Of a DNA stretch of 64,000 nucleotides, positions 57,975 through 64,000 are shown piece by piece. The position numbers and the translations under genes are program-made. Under the pieces are notes generated by a model, which worked only from the letters and a program-made list of their open reading frames with translations, was not told the DNA's origin and made no database searches. Origin of the DNA: Stromatinia cepivora (Eukaryota > Ascomycota > Leotiomycetes > Helotiales > Sclerotiniaceae); assembly GCA_014898415.1 (NCBI GenBank), contig RCTD01000029.1:310001-374000 (forward strand), written 5' to 3'. Position 1 is the first letter of the stretch. The number at the start of each line of letters is the position of its first letter.

Positions 57975-58802
57975 TAACCTCTATTTTTCCTTCCCTAACA
58001 AAAACAGAACTGATGATATTCATTTATCCATCATAACTTTCAAATATGATCAATTCCATACCAATTATCGGTTTTATATTCATATATCCACATACCCACA
58101 TATCCTTACAATCATAAGATTACATCAACACCCAATCCCCCCAAAATACTTACAAAATCACAGACTGCTATTTAAGTATTAAGTTTTCAATTCTTTCTAT
58201 CCTTCTTTCCTCCCGCACATTTCCTCGTCTTTACCATTCTTTTGCTCCCATATAAGACCTTACAATTAATACAAACCAAAACCCTTCCCAAAAGAATGAA
58301 AGAAAAAACAATCACAACACAATACATCTTATAAACTCCTCCTACTTAATACCACTAGGAGTATCAGTACACCTACTAAGGTATGGTATACCAAGCCCAA
58401 ATAGTCATGCGCTACTAAGATGAAGAATGCCATAAGACTTCGGGTATTTATACTGATCTCCATGTTTGCAACTTTGTTCTCTTTAATTACCCCGGTTTTG
58501 CATTCCATTTAAATTTTAGCTTTCTGATTTCCGCTCTCAAAATCACGTTGTATGTGCGATGAGATGGATATTCTTTGATAGGGATCCTAAGATGAACTTT
58601 CCTCTTACTTAACTTCTAAATCTATGAAGTATTACTTCGTTCCCATACGAGATGTTGATCTGGCCCTTGACGACGCATTTTATAAACTTTATTTCCGTTG
58701 AGCAAAGAACTGTATCCTCCCAAATCAAATAGTGTTCATAAAATGAACACACAATTCCCCAGATTCTCTAATCGATACGTGATGAAAGAAATGAATATCT
58801 AT

Positions 58803-61601
58803 CTACTCTGTCTTTTTCTCTCCTTCTACCTCCGGTTTCTTCTCTGCAGCTACCCCCATGGCATTTAATGCCTTCTCAATCTTTCTATATGCAAACGAGA
58901 AGCTGGGATAGAGGAATGGTCTTAGATCATATCGATTATCGTCGGCTTCAGAAAATTAGTAATTAGCTTGAATTTCTTGAGACACGGAGTGGTAAAAAAT
59001 AGAAAAAAGGAGTAAGGTATAGGGTAAGGACATACGAGAATATTGTTCAGCATGATAACTTGGTGTAAGCGTAGTCATCTTATGACGATTAATAGAATAA
59101 CACCAAAAGAACCATCTAGTCTTTTCATATATCTCGCGTGGTGAAAGAACATGACCCCATTCATGCAGGAGCTTGGTCCACATTCCATATGGTCCTAATT
59201 TATCCACTTTCCGAAGACGACCGTATATTGATAGCTCATTATAGCTCATACCCATATCAGCTTCATCGCTTTGTACATAATCTTCCGTGATAGGTTCGAG
59301 TTCTGCAGTTGGTGGAGCATCAATAAAATCTTGTAGAAGTGGCATTTCGAATTCTGTACTGGCCCAAAGAATAAATCTCTTCAAATCAGTCTTGGAGATG
59401 GCACCAATAGGATTGATGTCTGCACTACTGCAATCATATTTCGTGAAGTAACCTCTGAGTGATTCATCAACATTTGCAGAGCCTAAGACTAACAAAGATC
59501 CAGGTTTCGTTCTGCCGCGAACGGTCGGGAGAAGTTGGGCGAAGAGATAAGCCAAAACCATACGAAGTCTGGCTTGGATGTTTTGTAATGCCAAATTCGA
59601 TGCTGGTGTTCCTCCGTACATCTTATACTTCGGAGTGTAACTGGTGACCGTTGTGAACAGTGTGGTGACTGCTGAAACAACATTATCGATATTAAAATCA
59701 AGGTGATAACTACCAATATTTTCACCTAAATCCTTGGCGCGACCTCGTGTTTCTGACGAAGAATTCGTGGATCCCATATAAGCAGTATGGAAGATTCGAT
59801 TAGCGATATCCTGTGAATTGGATGGACGCCATGTGCTATCTTCCTCTTCTCCAACAATTCTAAGTAAATCCTCAATAACCTGTGGGTTATCACCCTTCTC
59901 AACTGCTGCATAGACGATTCGACACATGGAATGAACTATAACCGAAGTTGCACAACTATCAATCCCACCAGAAAGTGGTACAAAATATCCAGCTTGTCGA
60001 GATCGACGAAGATAATCCCATAAGAAACAAGCTGGGCCAAGTGCAATCTCTTCCTCGGGAACGTGATATCTGATTGAGATTTCCTTGGTAGGTTGCACCA
60101 AAGGATTTACGTCCTCAGCATCACTCGAAAGACTCATACCGGCTTCGATTCTTTCGTATGGAGCTGTTTCCCTTGCTTGCATGGCACGGGATCTGAAGGT
60201 TCTGTAAGCCCTCACCTCTTCTAAATCAATAGTGGCAGTCACCACTTCAACATCGTTTAACGAAAATTGGCTTGCTTGAGCGACAACTCTGCCATTGACG
60301 ACAATCATGGCTGATCCATCATAGTAAAGACGATCTCCATCACAGCCCTGCTGGTTAGCATATAGATATATACCTCCAGCCTTCAAAGTAGCTTCCTTGA
60401 TAAGTTCAAGGCGAATATTCAGCTTACGAAGCTCATGATGACTTCCGCTGCTGTTGGTAAAGATTTCAACACCATCCAATGACATGTTTATATGAGGTGC
60501 CCTTGGTGTGAATAATTCCTCACAAGTCTCTGCACCAAAGCACGAGTCGTAAGTACTGATAACAGCATCTCCGATTGGAACTTTATGTTGTCCCGTTACT
60601 TTGGTGATCAGTCTTGGCAAATAATACTGCTCTACTATTCTCTGCCCTTTCCATGGTGTGAACCATCTCTGCTCACGATAATTTCCATCCGAAGCCAAAG
60701 AGAGCTTAGGGCGAATGAGTAATATCTACGTTTCATTAGTTGCAATTCATAAACAGAATATTCAATAGTCTAGACTCAAATAACATCCGAAATCATTCAG
60801 TGCTTGAAAAGGTATGAATGTCTGAACATATTGCGATATCCCAAAGAAGGTCAAATTCCGAATCTATTCATTGTTCCAATAGGATTCAATGTATAAGATG
60901 AATCCAATGTATAAGATGAATCCAATGTATAAGATGAATCCAATGTATAAGATGAATCCAATGTATAAGATGAATCCAATGTATAAAATGAATCCAAAAT
61001 ATCAAACAGGATCAATATCAAAAACGAGTAGAATTCAAAACAAAGTAGAAAATATAACAATAGAATATACAGAACAAATCCAACATATCAAAAAAATCCA
61101 TCATTAAATTCCATCCCTCCAAACCAACGAAATAATAAAAATCAAACAAAAAAAAACAATACTTCCACTAACCTTAGCATTATAAACAATAATCCTACAA
61201 TTATAATTAACATTCTTATGCCGAACCGGCATCCCAATATCCAGCAAAATATCCCGACACTCCTCATGGGCGATAATTTCCGCCAGCGACTCCCACGAAT
61301 GCAATTCAGTGTCGGATTCTAGGCTGAAAGATCATCAGTTCCATTCCAATTCATCAGATTTTCCTTCCCCCTCCATCACAAAAATGAGATCAAAGAAAAC
61401 GATGAGAAATAAAAATAAAAATCCCCCTTACAAATGATCCTGACATCCATACCCCGTAACCTCCAATTCCGGTCCCACGCGCAGCGAAGCACCAGCCTTC
61501 TTCGCGCGTCGAATACTCTCAATAATGCGCTTTTGATTACCGTCGAAATCTAAGGCCCATTGATTTAGATTGCAGGTGGCGAGGATGGCTAGATGTCCCA
61601 T
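58803..61601 (-). CDS. QNS1: Glutamine-dependent NAD+ synthetase
   Basis: Last step of NAD+ synthesis: deamido-NAD plus ATP plus glutamine gives NAD+. Exons 61432-61601, 61173-61323, 59036-60725 and 58803-58945 give 717 aa (yeast 714). The N-terminal nitrilase-type glutaminase has its full triad at Glu45 ([11 protein letters not shown]), Lys114 (ILLIRPK) and Cys175 ([11 protein letters not shown]). The synthetase domain carries the PP-loop SGGIDS at 359-364 and later [20 protein letters not shown]. The C terminus ends [19 protein letters not shown] plus a short charged tail. All splice sites are canonical. Intron 2 is long (about 447 nt) and contains an 18-bp tandem repeat. Confidence 0.97.
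60887..60994. repeat. 18-bp tandem repeat inside a QNS1 intron
   Basis: Six tandem copies of CAATGTATAAGATGAATC; five are identical and the sixth has one G-to-A change. The array lies in QNS1 intron 2 (60726-61172). It has no unrelated spacers, so it is not a CRISPR array. Confidence 0.95.
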
Positions 61602-62235
61602 TTTGTGTTTGTGGGATATTTTTTTCCTGAGGGGAAGGGGGAAGTGGTTTGATGTGATGATGATGATGATGTTAGAAAGTTATATTTTCTGTATTTGGTA
61701 GTGGGGGCGGGGTCTTGTGGAGGGGTAGTCAGGTGATGTGACCTATAACTACCGAGGATTTTCCGAAGTGTCTATGGTGAAATGAAATCCTTACCTCGAA
61801 ATCAGATATCCCTAATTATCATGAGCTTCTTAAACATACTAGGTAGGTAGGTAAGACGATTTAAAGGATATCAAACAATTTACTTCTCGAGATTTCCCTA
61901 TTTAGTATATAGGTTACCCTGAAGTTCATACGGCCTTTCAATGATAACATTTTTTCAACTGTATGATTATAATTATAAAGGACAAAAATTAATGTCCAGA
62001 TTATCTATTCTATTCCCAGGTCCGTTTTAGATAGAACCAGACGTCAATATAATCTTACAAGAGCCTTTGTGTTTTGTTCATATTTGGATTACCTAGTGGA
62101 GTATGTCAAGTGTAAGTGTTCACAACTACAATACAATACCTGATTATCCACATTGAAATCTCTCTATCAGGCTCCTCGACATATAGCCCCATCTTCCCCC
62201 TCCCCCCCCTCCCCATTCCCCTTCCCCTTCCCACC
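61602..62235. other. QNS1 promoter and IMP2 3' end
   Basis: 634 bp with both neighbours reading leftwards, so this is the QNS1 promoter plus the IMP2 terminator. It contains a short GATGAT run near 61655-61672 and, at its right end, a strong C-rich stretch. No gene seen. Confidence 0.5.
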
Positions 62236-62300
62236 TCACACACCCCCATCCCACCCCCTAACCACCCTCGTCCTCCCCCTCCACCCCTCCCACCCAATAG
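62187..62300. other. C-rich tract over the IMP2 stop codon
   Basis: Runs such as CCCCCTCCCCCCCCTCCCC span the last IMP2 codons (Gly/Trp/Arg-rich on the coding strand) and its 3' flank. The transcribed-sense strand is G-rich and could form quadruplexes in the messenger. Confidence 0.6.
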
Positions 62301-62988
62301 CACCCCTACTCCCCCAAGGCCACAGCACACGTGTCAACCTCCCGGTAATCAAATTAACCGCTATAGGACCATAATGATTACTATCGAGCGAATTCCTCGC
62401 ATCCGCATTATTATCTCCCTCAACCCATACATGTCCCGCCTGAATATCTGCAATCGGATATGGATATGGAGAGCGCGTGTAGACGCGATCACCTTCGAGT
62501 GCTATGATGCGTTTTACTACTAGGGTTTCGGGACGGTAGGGAGATCTTTGAATGGTAAAAATTAGTATCGTAATTGTAATTTAAATTTAAATTTCAGAGG
62601 AGATGAAGAAAAGAAAAACAAACCGAAAAGAAACCAGCATTCCCCTCTCCAAACCCACAGTAGGATTCCTCTTATCAACTAAACATACATCCTTCGTCTG
62701 ACTCTCATTATATGCACCATTTAAAAATGGATACATGGAAGCGCCCTTGATGGTGTGCAGCGCGGCGACATGTTCTTGAAAGAAGATAACGGCTGGCATC
62801 CATGATACGATTATGAGACTACAGTAAGAGAATTCTTTGAGAAAGTGACGGGTGGGAGAACCTTTTTTCAGGGCGGAGAATAGACGTTGGGACATGGTTT
62901 GGAGTGCATGGCGTGGATTGTATGTGTAAGGCTGAAGTGAGGGCGGGAAAATATATTTGTGACACTCAGCCTTGTGAAGGGTAGGCAT
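62236..62988 (-). CDS. IMP2: Mitochondrial inner membrane protease subunit 2
   Basis: Signal-peptidase-like serine protease that removes sorting signals from inner-membrane and intermembrane-space proteins such as cytochrome c1. Exons 62624-62988 and 62236-62545 join in phase 2, giving 224 aa. A membrane anchor (FSYCSLIIVSWMPAVIFFQE) precedes the catalytic Ser84 in KGASMYPFLN. Lys133 lies in VVKRIIALEGD, right after the splice junction. The conserved GDNNADARNSLDSNHYGP follows. The start could also be the ATG at 62895 (MSQRLFSALKK), which would remove 31 residues; that shorter form looks more like known family members. The C terminus is Trp/Gly/Arg-rich, encoded by the G-rich tract. Confidence 0.93.
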
Positions 62989-63542
62989 TGACTGGTCGTA
63001 TAATGGCCCGAGCGTTTACTAGGTATTGTGAGGCTACCAGGCACGTTTAGTTGTAAACATCTTTATCAATTGGCTTTTGCATATAAGCATTCATGAGATA
63101 TTTTATGAAATCATGACGATGTGGTATCAAAGAAAATGCACCGCTTTCCGCGATCCCGTCCCTTCCCAATCCCAGCCCATTCTCACCAAGACAAACTCCT
63201 CAAAACCCCCAAACATTTAGCCATGCCAATCCCTCAAGATACAATGACCTTCGCCTGCAAAACAAAATCATATCCATATCCATAATTACCCTACCAATAT
63301 CCCATCCATCCAAACGCCATGGATCCAGTCAAACTTCACCCAATCCGCCATATGTGATACATTTAGAAACCAATAAATACTGATCCTTTCTATCCAAAGG
63401 TTCGTTCTGTGCATTCGGCTCGGAATCGAGAAAACATACAATTACACCTTCCCAAGTAGATACCCTTGCTCAACCCGGTATACCAACAAAACCCGCAAAC
63501 CCATGGAAATACGCTCTGCCACTATAGGCGATGATATTGTAG
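62989..63542. other. IMP2 promoter and telobox-gene 3' end
   Basis: Spacer of about 550 bp between two leftward-reading genes. CCA-rich without a gene. Confidence 0.5.
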
Positions 63543-64000
63543 TTAGAATGCACCATACCCAGTTTCGGTATATGGATCATAATTTGGCCATGTAGTCTTC
63601 ACCCTTTTGATCAAATTTACATTTAGTTTAACCCCTTCGAAGTTTCGCGGAAGTTTTTGACCAGCCCTGTATTGATTTGAATGTTAGTACCTGTGATGTG
63701 CATATTCGGAGGTAGGGCTAGGGCTAGGTTTAGGGTTAGGGTTAATCCCACTTACAACAACATAGAAACCTTAATATTCCTTGCCTTATCCTTCAAACCA
63801 ACCTGGCTAATGTTTGCACGTTCAAACTCACCACGTCTTTCAATCTCTGCCCACAGTGGTCCAATTCCACTGATGTAATCAATGAGAAGCTGGGTATCAC
63901 CATCAGACCATTCTGTACGAGTTTGTACTTTATTGAAGCCAGTCTTGGCTGCTTGTGCTCTTGCATTAGCACGAGCAGTGGCTTGGGTGAATGCAAATGA
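63543..64000 (-). CDS. Telobox Myb-domain protein (Tbf1/TRF-like), C-terminal part
   Basis: Only the 3' end of the gene is in the window: exon 63756-64000 (open to the edge) and last exon 63543-63666. It encodes a Myb/SANT domain RTEWSDGDTQLLIDYISGIG...LWAEIERRG with the telobox motif VGLKDKARNIKV, which in Tbf1, Taz1 and TRF proteins reads TTAGGG-type DNA. The LKDKARN form is closest to Tbf1. After the domain come about 45 residues ending ETGYGAF. The 89-nt intron between the exons has a GTAAGT donor, a perfect TACTAAC branch and a CAG acceptor, and contains telomere-like repeats. Expected roles are telomere or promoter binding in the nucleus; which one cannot be told from the fragment. Confidence 0.85.
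63713..63745. repeat. Telomere-like repeats (TTAGGG variants) in an intron
   Basis: Plus strand reads TAGGGC TAGGGC TAGG, then TTTAGGGTTAGGGTTA. On the gene's sense strand this gives two overlapping AACCCTAA-type sites. Filamentous fungal telomeres are TTAGGG repeats. The tract lies between the donor (63755) and the branch site of the last intron of the telobox gene. Confidence 0.9.

Larger units (their letters stand above)
55251..58802. other. Repeat-rich gene desert
   Basis: About 3.5 kb without an intact gene. It contains GGAGT/GGGAT-rich repeats near 55680-55790, a decayed tandem array (about 55955-57060), and CA-rich and (ATTCAC)n sequence near 57930-57975. The right end is the 3' side of QNS1. 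Confidence 0.5.

Noticed and set aside
60887..60994. CRISPR array
   Set aside because: Direct tandem copies with no spacers, inside an intron of a eukaryotic gene.
62116..62523. Pro-rich plus-strand frame
   Set aside because: Complement of the G-rich IMP2 3' exon.
1..64000. tRNA, rRNA or snRNA genes
   Set aside because: Read-through for cloverleaf and GGTTCGA-type B boxes gave no candidate I could support; a covariance-model search would decide.
1..64000. Secondary-metabolite or mating-type cluster
   Set aside because: No polyketide synthase, NRPS, terpene cyclase, P450 group or mating-type gene is present; neighbouring functions are unrelated.

Overview
This window looks like nuclear DNA of a filamentous ascomycete. 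Genes are single-copy and eukaryotic, with short introns (about 47-90 nt in most genes, with GTRNGT donors, CTAAC/CTGAC-like branch sites and YAG acceptors) and AT-rich spacers. Lineage-typical proteins such as KapC, a fungal caleosin, NTE1 and a DUF7730-like protein point to Pezizomycotina. Leotiomycetes (a Botrytis/Sclerotinia relative) is my inference from overall protein character; nothing in the window proves it.

Layout, left to right. 0.4-1.9 kb: AP-1-like bZIP factor KapC (minus). 1.9-7.2 kb: gene-poor stretch with a perfect 32-bp inverted repeat, an AT-rich patch, a degenerate ~150-bp repeat family and one doubtful two-exon gene. 7.2-20.1 kb: a PPR/TPR-type helical-repeat protein probably in mitochondria, NCA2, a Sec4/Rab8 GTPase, a conserved unknown protein with a mitochondrial-type N terminus, and the ribosome-biogenesis AAA ATPase AFG2/DRG1. 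20.5-29.6 kb: an orphan caleosin-like fragment, a caleosin gene, a pterin-4a-carbinolamine dehydratase, a DUF7730-like protein and guanine deaminase. 30.1-41.3 kb: a secreted GMC/CDH-like flavoenzyme, an MME1-like mitochondrial carrier, the lysophospholipase NTE1, and eIF2-alpha divergent from NTE1. 42.7-52.0 kb: a Vps62-family protein, a PA-TM-RING ubiquitin ligase and an aquaporin. 53.4-58.8 kb: a repeat-rich interval with a small Cys-rich gene, a broken paralogue of it and a ~1.1-kb decayed tandem array. 58.8-64.0 kb: glutamine-dependent NAD synthetase QNS1, mitochondrial inner-membrane protease IMP2, and the 3' end of a telobox-Myb gene.

Most genes are unlinked housekeeping functions: translation initiation, 60S maturation, exocytosis, lipid turnover, NAD and purine metabolism, and mitochondrial biogenesis. 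There is no biosynthetic cluster, no recognisable transposase or reverse transcriptase, and no RNA gene I could support. The most striking observation is a run of TTAGGG-type telomere repeats, including two AACCCTAA sites, inside the last intron of the gene that encodes the telobox DNA-binding protein. That invites an autoregulation hypothesis.

Gene models were spliced by eye. The coordinates keep reading frame and canonical splice sites, but no transcript data were available.
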